This document shows positions 57,823-64,000 of a DNA stretch of 64,000 nt, piece by piece (positions within the stretch are counted from its first letter, which is position 1; the number at the start of each line of letters is the position of its first letter). The position numbers and the translations under genes were made by a program. Source of the stretch: Streptomyces cellostaticus (GTDB taxonomy: Bacteria > Actinomycetota > Actinomycetes > Streptomycetales > Streptomycetaceae); contig NZ_JALLIN010000007.1 of NCBI RefSeq assembly GCF_023630175.1, forward strand, positions 62,001 through 126,000, given 5' to 3'. Below the pieces are notes generated by a model, which saw only the letters and a list, made by a program, of their open reading frames with translations, was not told where the DNA came from and searched no databases.

Positions 57823-59439
57823 TCAGGCGGGACCGGCCAGGGTCTGTACCCACACGGTGCCCTGCGGCCCCGGCACGGCCGCCAGCCCCATGTCCCGGTA
57901 CTGGCAGCCGAGCATGTTCTCCTCGTGGATCGAGCCGTCCATCCATTCCTCCACCACCGTGGCCGCGTCCCGGGGGCCCTGGTGCAGGTTCTCCGCCCAC
58001 GCCCCCGCGTCGTACCCCGCTGCCGCGATCCGGGCGTCCGCGTGCCGCCCCTCCGGGCTCTCGTGCCCGAAGTAGCCCCGGTCCACCATGTCGCGCGCGT
58101 GCGCGCGTGCCGCGGCCGTCAGCCGGTCGTCCAGGCGCACCGGGGCGCACCCGGCCTCGGCCCGGTGGGCGTTGACGAGGTCGGCCACTTGGCGCGCCAG
58201 GCTCGGCCGTGCGGCTGCGTGGGAGGGGGAGCGCGTCGGGCTCGCGCTGTGTGTCGACGGCACGGCGGACGGCGACGGCGGCGGGGACGGCGCACGGGAG
58301 GGGGCCGGCGGGGCCGACCGCGCCACGGCCGGTGCCTTCTGGGGACCCGGCTCGGGCGGAGCCGTCCCGGGCCCCAGCAGCGCCATCGCCAGCGCGCCGG
58401 CCACCGCCCCGCCCGCGGCCGCGGCCGCGGGCGCCTTCCACCGCACCCCGTCCCGTACCGGGCCGGCACCGCCGAGGGATCCGCCCGCCGTGCCTCCGTC
58501 GGGAAGCACGCCACCGCCGGACCCCGCGCCGCCGGGCCCGCCCGCGGTCTGCACCACGTCCTGGGGCCCGCCCGCCGGAGCCCATCCCGCCTCGGGCCCG
58601 CCGCTCGCCGGGCCTCCGGCGGCCGCCATGGCAGCGGCGGCGGCCGTGTCCGCCGCCCCCGGCAGCGACGCGAACCCGGCCACCGGCACGACCAGCGCCA
58701 GACCGGCCAGCAGCCCCTCCGCCGGGACCAGTCCGCCGCGGTGGCCCTCACACGCACCGCACCCCCGGGCGTGGCGGGCGACCCGCTTGCGCCACACCGA
58801 CGACGGAACGCCGTCCCACTCCGCCGTCAGGTCGGCCAGACCAGGGCACACCGGCCGAGCCGCCAGCGCCCGGACCACCAGACGCCCCGTCTCCAACTGC
58901 GCCTTCATCCGCTGCACCCGCACCGCCGCGTGGCGGTCGGAGACCCCCAGCGCCTCCGCCAGCTCCGCGCGCGTCAGCCGTCCCGAGGCCTCCTGCCACC
59001 ACAGGGACAGCAGCGCCCGGTCGTCCTCGTCGAGCCACCGGGTGGCCTCGGCCACCTCACGGCGCTGCCCCGACAACCCCAGCCGCAGGATGGTCAGGTC
59101 CACGAAGTCACCCGCGGGGTCCGGATGCTCCGCCAGCCGCTCCAGCGAGGCGTCGGCCGCCTGCCGCCGGTCGGTCCAGCGCCGCCGTATCTGATTCATC
59201 GCGATCGCGACCAGCCACGACCGGAACCGCGACGGCTCCCGCAGTCCGCCCAGCCCGTCCAGCGCCCGGAACATCGTGTCCTGGACCACGTCGTCGACGT
59301 CGGCGTGCCCGTCCAGGGCCCGCCCCACGATGTTGTAGACGAGCGGGAGGTAGTCGGCGACGAGCACCTCGCGCGCCCGGCCGTCACCCGCGCGTGCCGC
59401 GCTCACCAGTTCCCGGGTGTGCTCGCTGTCCGTGTGCAT
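57823..59439 (-). CDS. ECF-type sigma factor fused to zinc motif, membrane anchor and CAP/SCP domain (copy 2)
   Basis: 538 residues. Sigma region 2 at ~25-90 ('YLPLVYNIVGRALDGHADVD', 'FRSWLVAIAMNQIRRRW'), region 4 at ~130-188 ('LTRAELAEALGVSDRHAAVR'), zinc motif H223-x3-C227-x2-C230 at the same residue numbers as copy 1, then 'LVPAEGLLAGLALV'. A Gly/Ala-rich insert and a weak membrane segment at ~338-356 lead to a Pro/Ser linker and a CAP domain (~412-538). The CAP core differs: 'YFGHESPEGRHADARIAAAG' and 'SIHEENML' replaces 'SPGHRANIL'. It diverges from the CAP gene at 59751. Confidence 0.9.
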   Translation of the reverse strand: MHTDSEHTRELVSAARAGDGRAREVLVADYLPLVYNIVGRALDGHADVDDVVQDTMFRALDGLGGLREPSRFRSWLVAIAMNQIRRRWTDRRQAADASLERLAEHPDPAGDFVDLTILRLGLSGQRREVAEATRWLDEDDRALLSLWWQEASGRLTRAELAEALGVSDRHAAVRVQRMKAQLETGRLVVRALAARPVCPGLADLTAEWDGVPSSVWRKRVARHARGCGACEGHRGGLVPAEGLLAGLALVVPVAGFASLPGAADTAAAAAMAAAGGPASGGPEAGWAPAGGPQDVVQTAGGPGGAGSGGGVLPDGGTAGGSLGGAGPVRDGVRWKAPAAAAAGGAVAGALAMALLGPGTAPPEPGPQKAPAVARSAPPAPSRAPSPPPSPSAVPSTHSASPTRSPSHAAARPSLARQVADLVNAHRAEAGCAPVRLDDRLTAAARAHARDMVDRGYFGHESPEGRHADARIAAAGYDAGAWAENLHQGPRDAATVVEEWMDGSIHEENMLGCQYRDMGLAAVPGPQGTVWVQTLAGPA

Positions 59440-59475
59440 CCCTGCCCTGCCCGTCGTTCGGTACGTCCTGTCGTC

Positions 59476-59506
59476 GGGAGACCCGCCGGCGCGCCGCCGA
59501 CAACAG
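59476..59506 (-). promoter_or_regulatory. Shared bipartite promoter element of the sigma-CAP set (copy 2)
   Basis: Minus strand CTGTTGTC (59506-59499), 15-nt spacer, GGTCTCCC (59483-59476), 36 nt before ATG 59439. Same blocks and spacing as at 44223-44253. Confidence 0.7.
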
Positions 59507-59670
59507 AAAAACGCAGCCGGACCCTACGCACCCCCGGCACCGGAACGGAACCCCCCTCCCGACCGCCCGCCCTGGGGGGAGACCGTCCCGCGCCGCGCCC
59601 GCACTCCCCGCCCGCCGCCCCGCGTGCGCCCGCGGACCGGGGCGGCGCCCGGACGTCCGGCGCAAAAAAA

Positions 59671-59701
59671 CCGTTGTCCGGCCGCGGCCCGCCGGTCTCC
59701 C
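59671..59701 (+). promoter_or_regulatory. Shared bipartite promoter element of the sigma-CAP set (copy 3)
   Basis: CCGTTGTC (59671-59678), 15-nt spacer, GGTCTCCC (59694-59701), 49 nt before ATG 59751. A run of seven A residues lies just upstream, an unusual feature here that could act as an UP-like element. It makes the 310-nt intergenic region a divergent pair of like promoters. Confidence 0.7.
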
Positions 59702-59750
59702 GGAGGCCGGGCACCGTGCCCGGCGGGTCCGCACCATCACGGAGCACAGC

Positions 59751-60638
59751 ATGCACCTGCACGACGACCGGCCCACCACGGGGATGGACACCGCACACGA
59801 GGAGCCCGGCCGCCACCGCCGCGGCAGGCGTCGCCGCCGCGGCGCGGCGATCGGGGCGAGGACGGGCACGGCGGCCCTGTGCGCCGTGGCGGTGGCCGCC
59901 CTGGCGGCCGGCGCGGTCGTGTTCACCGACGGGGACGACGGCGTGGCGGACACCGCCGCCACCGCCCCCACCACCGCCGCCACCGGCCCCGGGGACCGGA
60001 TACCGCTGTCCCGGACCACCGGCCCGTCCGCCTCCCCGTCCGCGACCGCGTCGCGGTCGCCGTCGCCGTCGGCCTCCCCGTCCCCGTCCGCCTCCCCCAC
60101 CTCCGCCCCCGCTCCCGCCCGCAGCCGCATCACGGCCACGCGCTCCACCCGCCCCCAGAGCCCCTCCCCGGCACGGACCGCGGCCCCGAAGGGCGGCCCG
60201 GTCGGCCCCGACCCCACACTCCCCGGTCCCCGGACGACGACACAGAGCACCAGCCAGGCGGAGGCGATGTCGCTCAAGCTGCTCAACGCCGAGCGCGCCA
60301 CGGTCGGCCTGCCGCCCCTGAGACTGCGCACGGACCTGAGCGAATTCGCGCGCGGATGGGCCCGGCACATGCGCACCTCGGGCTTCGGCCACTCCGGCTC
60401 CTCGGACACCGACCACCTGCTCACCGGCGGCCGCACCTGGATAGGCGAGAACATCGTCTGGTGGAGCGACGCCTCGATGACCGCCCAGGAGGCGGCAGAG
60501 AAGTTCCAGTCCATGTGGCGCCACAGCCCCGGTCACTACAGAAGCCAGACCAGCACCTCGTTCACCGAGGTCGGCGTCGGCATCTACCACGACGACTCCG
60601 GCTGGTGGGGCGTGCACAACTTCTCCGACGCCCCCTGA
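59751..60638 (+). CDS. Membrane-anchored CAP/SCP domain protein
   Basis: 295 residues from ATG 59751 (CACGGAGCACAGC upstream). A cytosolic Arg-rich stretch (RHRRGRRRRR, ~21-30) precedes one membrane segment (~37-58, 'TGTAALCAVAVAALAAGAVV'), then a ~100-residue Ser/Pro/Thr linker able to cross the cell wall. The CAP domain is at ~170-290: 'EAMSLKLLNAERATVGLPPL', 'GFGHSGSS', 'WIGENIVWWS', 'MWRHSPGHYRSQTSTSFTEV' and 'WWGVHNFS'. It equals the C-terminal half of the sigma-CAP proteins without the sigma part. It is divergent from copy 2 and has the same promoter element. A strong hairpin follows. Confidence 0.88.
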   Translation: MHLHDDRPTTGMDTAHEEPGRHRRGRRRRRGAAIGARTGTAALCAVAVAALAAGAVVFTDGDDGVADTAATAPTTAATGPGDRIPLSRTTGPSASPSATASRSPSPSASPSPSASPTSAPAPARSRITATRSTRPQSPSPARTAAPKGGPVGPDPTLPGPRTTTQSTSQAEAMSLKLLNAERATVGLPPLRLRTDLSEFARGWARHMRTSGFGHSGSSDTDHLLTGGRTWIGENIVWWSDASMTAQEAAEKFQSMWRHSPGHYRSQTSTSFTEVGVGIYHDDSGWWGVHNFSDAP

Positions 60639-60656
60639 GCCGGCCCCACCCCCTGA

Positions 60657-60700
60657 GCCCCCGAGGCCCCGGCGGGAGCGGTCGCGGGGGCCTCGGGGGC
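60657..60700 (+). terminator. Terminator after the CAP gene
   Basis: GCCCCCGAGGCCCC (60657-60670) pairs perfectly with GGGGCCTCGGGGGC (60687-60700), a 14-bp stem with a 16-nt loop. It lies 19 nt after the stop codon and between convergent genes. Confidence 0.8.
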
Positions 60701-60773
60701 GGGCGCGTTGCACACCCTGCCGGGGGCGGGGCCGCGGACGGACGGACCGGAACACCGCCCACGGGACGGGCCC

Positions 60774-61661
60774 TCAGCGGGTGCGCGGGTCGCGGTCCCG
60801 CGAGGACGGCGGGCTGCCGAGGCGGTGGGCGAGGAACGGCTCCTGGGCGACGACGGCGCCGACACTGATGCTCACGGCTCCCGCGACGCAGACCACGATC
60901 AGCCAGGACAGCAGCACGAAGACGGAGCCGGCCGCGCCGTATTCGGCCAGGGCCCGGTTCAGCGCTCGTGGCATGTACAGGCGCGCGGTCATCGCCAGCA
61001 CGGTCAGCACGATCGCCGTGAGCACGGCGCCCGGCAGCAGGGGCTTCCAGCCGACCAGTCCGCCGAGCAGCAGGTGCTGGGTCCACCACCACAGTCCCAC
61101 CTGGGTGAGCAGCGTGAAGGGCACGCCCAGCCAGACGCCCACCCCGAACCCGTCGCGGACCGGACCCTGGAGCACCAGGACCCCGAGCCACAGGGCGAGC
61201 CACGCCAGCCAGCGCCACGGGGCGATGCGGGTGCCCGCTCTCGGGATCTCCCAGGCCCGTTTGCACAGCCGCTGCATGGCCCGGCTGACGGCGGTGGCCG
61301 ACAGCAGCACCATCAGCCCCCCGACGATGCCCGTGGCCTCCCGGAGGTTGCCCGACGTGGGTTCGAACACCTTCACGAGCTCGGCGTTCGCCGGGCCCGT
61401 GAGCCCGAACACCGCCCGCACCGACTCGGCCAGTTGGCGGCGCACCGACGAGGGGGCGTAGGCCGCGACCACGAAGAGCAGCGGGACCGCGGTCAGGAAG
61501 CACTGCGCGGCCAGGCGGGTACCGGAGTCGAAGATGTTCACCGACACCATGCGGTCCGCGAGATGCGTGACCACCGGGAAGCGCTTCTCCGCCCGGCGGT
61601 GTGCCGACTTCGCCCAGGCGACCATCCGGCCCACCGACGGCACCCGCGCGGAGGTGGGCAT
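60774..61661 (-). CDS. YihY/virulence factor BrkB family membrane protein
   Basis: 295 residues from ATG 61661 (AAAGGAGCCACGCC upstream). Six transmembrane helices with the family pattern: 'FDSGTRLAAQCFLTAVPLLF', 'GLMVLLSATAVSRAMQRLCK', 'LLPGAVLTAIVLTVLAMTAR' and 'YGAAGSVFVLLSWLIVVCVA'. The family is often wrongly called ribonuclease BN; its transport or envelope role is unknown. A long frame upstream of ATG 61661 lacks a ribosome site. Confidence 0.85.
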   Translation of the reverse strand: MPTSARVPSVGRMVAWAKSAHRRAEKRFPVVTHLADRMVSVNIFDSGTRLAAQCFLTAVPLLFVVAAYAPSSVRRQLAESVRAVFGLTGPANAELVKVFEPTSGNLREATGIVGGLMVLLSATAVSRAMQRLCKRAWEIPRAGTRIAPWRWLAWLALWLGVLVLQGPVRDGFGVGVWLGVPFTLLTQVGLWWWTQHLLLGGLVGWKPLLPGAVLTAIVLTVLAMTARLYMPRALNRALAEYGAAGSVFVLLSWLIVVCVAGAVSISVGAVVAQEPFLAHRLGSPPSSRDRDPRTR

Positions 61662-61870
61662 GGCGTGGCTCCTTTCGCTGCGTCCAGAGTGGGGGGCGGC
61701 GCGCGGCACGGCACCCCGGACGCGCGGCACGGGTTCCCCGGTCACCCGCCCGGGGCCCGGAGGCGCGGGACGGGACCCGGGTGAACCAGCGGCCCGGAAC
61801 CACAGGCCCGAGGTGTCGTTCCGGCGGCACCTGCCTACCCTCGTGGTGTCCCGACACGTTGGGGTCCGCC

Positions 61871-62533
61871 ATGGTGCTCGACCTGCTGCTCATCGGCCTG
61901 GCCATCACGCTCGACCCGCTGCCCCTCATGGCCTTCGTCCTGGTGGTGGCGTCGGCGAAGGGCGTGTGGAAGGGGCTGGTGTTCATCCTGAGCTGGCTGG
62001 CCTGCCTGGTCGCGGTGATCGCCGTCGTCCTCGCCCTCACCGGCGGGCAGCCACCGCCGCCCAGGTCCCCGCCCTCGACCGCCGCCCTCGCGGTCAAGCT
62101 GGTCGTCGGGCTGTCGCTGATCCTCTACGGCGAGCACCGGCGTCGCCGTGGGCCGGCCGACGCCGCTCCCGGCCGGGAGTCCTCCTCCGCACGGCTCACC
62201 ACCCGGATGGACCGCGGCACCCCCTGGGCCGCCGCCGCGCTCGCCGTCCTGCTGCAGCCCTGGGGCATGGTCGCGGCGGCGGCGACCACGGTGGTGGAGG
62301 CGGACACCTCGCACGTCACGACCTGGCTCGCCCTGTGCGGATTCTGCCTGCTCGCCACCGCGACCCTGCTCGCCGGTGAGCTGTACGTGGTGTTCTCCCC
62401 GGCGGCGGCGAGGGCCCGCCTGCTGAGGCTCCGCGCGTGGCTGGAGGGCCACCAGGACCAGGCGCTGGTGAGTCTGTGCCTGCTGCTGGGGTTCTGGCTG
62501 GTGGGCAAGAGCATCTACCAGCTCACCGGTTGA
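61871..62533 (+). CDS. GAP family (Sap-like) membrane protein
   Basis: 220 residues from ATG 61871. Six transmembrane helices with the LysE-like GAP pattern: 'DLLLIGLAITLDPLPLMAFV' at the N-terminus, 'GLVFILSWLACLVAVIAVVL', 'AAALAVLLQPWGMVAAAATT' and 'LCLLLGFWLVGKSIYQLT'. GAP proteins are implicated in glycopeptidolipid export in mycobacteria. The substrate here is unknown. A TACCCT -10 box lies ~30 nt upstream. Confidence 0.8.
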   Translation: MVLDLLLIGLAITLDPLPLMAFVLVVASAKGVWKGLVFILSWLACLVAVIAVVLALTGGQPPPPRSPPSTAALAVKLVVGLSLILYGEHRRRRGPADAAPGRESSSARLTTRMDRGTPWAAAALAVLLQPWGMVAAAATTVVEADTSHVTTWLALCGFCLLATATLLAGELYVVFSPAAARARLLRLRAWLEGHQDQALVSLCLLLGFWLVGKSIYQLTG

Positions 62534-62623
62534 CGCGTACGGGTTCGGACGTGCGGGGCCCGGCGCCGCGTGCTGGAATTGGCGCTGGGGGGGCGGACGT
62601 ACGCGGCTTCCAAGGAGTTGGTC

Positions 62624-63082
62624 ATGGACAGCGTCGAAGAAATGGGCCCCGTCGACTACCTCGTGATCGAGTTTCCCGGCAACCGTATGACGGGTGAGGC
62701 GTTCCCCCTGCTCGTCGATCTCGCCGAGCGGGGCGTCGTCCGCATCATCGACCTGGCCTTCATCCGCAAGGAGACCGACGGCTCCGTCGTCGCGCTGGAG
62801 CTGCGCGACCTCGGTGACGAGGTCGACCTGACCGTCTTCGAGGGGGCCTCGGCCGGCCTGCTCGACCAGGGCGACATCGACGAGGCGGGCAACGCGCTGG
62901 AGCCCGGCAACTCGGCCGCGGTGCTGGTGTACGAGAACCTGTGGGCCGCACCCCTGGCCCGCGCCCTGCGGCGCGGCGGCGCCCAGCTCGTCGCGAGCGG
63001 CCGCATCCCCGTCCAGGCCCTGCTGGCCGCGCTGGACGCCACGGAGGAGACGGTTCCCCCCGGCGGTTCCGCGGCCGCCTGA
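62624..63082 (+). CDS. DUF6325-like protein
   Basis: 152 residues from ATG 62624 (AAGGAGTTGGTC upstream). Soluble alpha/beta protein: 'MDSVEEMGPVDYLVIEFPGN', 'LAERGVVRIIDLAFIRKETD', 'LEPGNSAAVLVYENLWAAPL' and 'ALRRGGAQLVASGRIPVQAL'. This is the 'GPVDYL..EFPG' family (DUF6325/DUF1269-like) usually found next to SHOCT-domain genes, as here. It is thought to be envelope-stress related, but function is not established. The next gene starts 35 nt after its stop. Confidence 0.78.
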   Translation: MDSVEEMGPVDYLVIEFPGNRMTGEAFPLLVDLAERGVVRIIDLAFIRKETDGSVVALELRDLGDEVDLTVFEGASAGLLDQGDIDEAGNALEPGNSAAVLVYENLWAAPLARALRRGGAQLVASGRIPVQALLAALDATEETVPPGGSAAA

Positions 63083-63117
63083 CCGGCCGCCCCCTTCGAC
63101 ACTGGGAGATGACGATC

Positions 63118-63441
63118 ATGCCTGGACTGCTCAGGGGCGTCGCACGCACCGCCGTCGTCGCCGGTACCGCGACCGCCGTGTCCAACCGCGTCTCGCGCCG
63201 GCAGACCGGCCGCTGGGCGCAGCAGGACTACGAGCAGCAACAGCAGCAGCAGCAGTACGCGCAGCCACAGCAGCAGCCGGCCCCGCCGCCCCCGCCGGCC
63301 AGCGCACCCGCACCCGCGCCCGCCGCGGGCGACGACATGACGAACAAGATCGACCAGCTCAAGCAGTTGGCCGACCTCAAGACGCAAGGGGTCCTGACGG
63401 ACGAGGAGTTCGAGGCCCAGAAGCGCCGGTTGCTGAGCTGA
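63118..63441 (+). CDS. SHOCT domain protein
   Basis: 107 residues from ATG 63118 (GGGAG nine nt upstream; an ATG at 63109 overlaps that site). N-terminal helix 'LLRGVARTAVVAGTATAVSN', a Gln-rich run (EQQQQQQQ) and a Pro/Ala linker, then the SHOCT domain 'KIDQLKQLADLKTQGVLTDE' ending 'EEFEAQKRRLLS'. It forms a likely operon with the DUF6325-like gene. SHOCT domains mediate self-association; the specific role is unknown. Confidence 0.82.
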   Translation: MPGLLRGVARTAVVAGTATAVSNRVSRRQTGRWAQQDYEQQQQQQQYAQPQQQPAPPPPPASAPAPAPAAGDDMTNKIDQLKQLADLKTQGVLTDEEFEAQKRRLLS

Positions 63442-63512
63442 CACCGGGTGCCGCGGGGAACGCGGCGGTCCGGGCGCCGGTGGCCCGCTTCGAGGCGGCG
63501 GCGACGCCGCAC

Positions 63513-64000
63513 TCAGCCGGCCCGCGCGGCGAACGCCCGGTACGCCCGCTCGTCGAAGAGGACGAAGCGCGCCTCCTCGACCGAGGTCGGTGTGTCCCGC
63601 ACCGTCTCCAGCGCGATACGGGCCGCGTCGTCCATGGGCCAGCGGTAGACGCCGGTGGAGACGGCCGGGAAGGCGACCGTGCGGGCACCGAGTTCGTCGG
63701 CGACCCGCAGGGACTCGCGGTAGCAGGAGGCGAGGAGTTCCGAGCGGTCCTCGGTGGCCGACCAGACCGGGCCCACGGTGTGGATGACCCAGCGGGCGTC
63801 CAGCGCGCCGGCCGTGGTGGCGACCGCCTGACCGGTGGGCAGGCCCCTGCCGTACCGGGAGGCGCGCAGCTTCCGGCACTCCTCAAGGATCGCGGCGCCG
63901 CCCCTGCGGTGGATCGCGCCGTCCACGCCCCCGCCGCCCAGCAGGGAGGAGTTGGCGGCGTTGACGATGGCGTCGGCGCGCTGCCGGGTGATGTCGCCCC
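63513..64000 (-). CDS. Macro domain protein (ADP-ribose / O-acetyl-ADP-ribose hydrolase), 5' end beyond window
   Basis: The visible ~162 residues cover most of a MacroD-type domain: 'GDITRQRADAIVNAANSSLL' then 'GGGGVDGAIHRRGG' (ADP-ribose loop and catalytic Asn/Asp), 'TGQAVATTAGALDARWVIHT', 'AFPAVSTGVYRWPMDDAARI' (second loop). Such proteins remove ADP-ribose from glutamate residues or deacetylate O-acetyl-ADP-ribose. The start codon lies to the right of position 64000. An ADP-ribosylglycohydrolase is encoded ~22 kb to the left. Confidence 0.92.
   Translation of the reverse strand, partial: GDITRQRADAIVNAANSSLLGGGGVDGAIHRRGGAAILEECRKLRASRYGRGLPTGQAVATTAGALDARWVIHTVGPVWSATEDRSELLASCYRESLRVADELGARTVAFPAVSTGVYRWPMDDAARIALETVRDTPTSVEEARFVLFDERAYRAFAARAG

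Noticed and set aside
40419..64000. A linked ADP-ribosylation system from the ADP-ribosylglycohydrolase and macro-domain genes
   Set aside because: They are ~22 kb apart, on different strands and with unrelated neighbours, and no ADP-ribosyltransferase was found in the window.
1..64000. tRNA, rRNA, CRISPR arrays, insertion sequences and attachment sites
   Set aside because: None was seen on reading both strands. No cloverleaf-like tail with GTTCGA and matching acceptor stem, no regularly spaced repeats and no transposase or integrase motifs. A tRNAscan or ISfinder run would be decisive.

Overview
The window looks like a chromosomal segment of a Streptomyces or close relative. It is very GC-rich, with third codon positions almost all G or C, GTG and TTG starts are frequent, and there are strong GGAGG-type ribosome sites. 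Several genes appear leaderless, with a TANNNT box 6-7 nt before the start codon. Gene content is also typical of Streptomyces: a gas vesicle cluster in the order gvpO-A-F-G-Y-Z-J-L, an ethylmalonyl-CoA pathway operon, a PAS/GAF/SpoIIE phosphatase, an XRE + DUF6415-like module and many SHOCT or DUF membrane proteins. No rRNA, tRNA, CRISPR array, transposase or integrase was seen.

Layout. 1-4338: minus-strand gas vesicle operon, truncated at the left edge. 4877-8938: transketolase and NDH-2 overlapping by ATGA, then a holin-like membrane protein. 9083-15949: VOC protein, GNAT acetyltransferase, a four-gene minus-strand peptidase operon (M55 D-aminopeptidase, M20, S9, LD-carboxypeptidase) and a methyltransferase. 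16089-24229: a SpoIIE-type phosphatase gene broken by a single-base frameshift, an MFS pump fused to three carboxypeptidase-regulatory-like domains, an SRPBCC protein and an XRE regulator module. 24709-27549: secreted tripeptidyl aminopeptidase, GNAT and HEAT-repeat proteins. 27927-37254: ethylmalonyl-CoA pathway (double-domain 3-hydroxyacyl-CoA dehydrogenase, TetR regulator, ccr, ecm, mcl, mch, mcd), followed by psd-pssA (37425-38922). 39116-42383: glycerate kinase, ADP-ribosylglycohydrolase, NUDIX and orphan VapB-like antitoxin genes. 44596-47544: alkylation repair (Ogt and AdaA-AlkA) and a MetF-like protein. 47770-57697: a GH15 remnant, small membrane/SHOCT/HdeD proteins, an MFS pump, a MalT-like LuxR regulator and a large membrane protein. 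60774-64000: YihY/BrkB, GAP-family, DUF6325-like, SHOCT and macro-domain genes.

The most unusual content is a three-gene set at 42521-44253 and 57823-60638. Two paralogous genes encode an ECF-type sigma factor joined in one chain to a zinc-binding anti-sigma-like motif (H-x3-C-x2-C), hydrophobic segments, a Pro/Ser/Ala-rich linker and a CAP/SCP domain. A third, divergently transcribed gene encodes only the membrane anchor, linker and CAP domain. All three are preceded at similar distance by the same bipartite element, C[CT]GTT[AG]TC-N15-GGTCTCCC. I read this as a self-contained sigma/surface-protein regulon whose promoters the fused sigma factors probably recognise.

A second point of interest is the control region of ccr. 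A 17-bp perfect palindrome fills the spacer between -35 and -10, and a transcript beginning just downstream would carry a roughly 236-nt leader. That leader opens with a 9-bp helix enclosing two hairpins and ends with a hairpin whose loop can pair with the ccr ribosome site.
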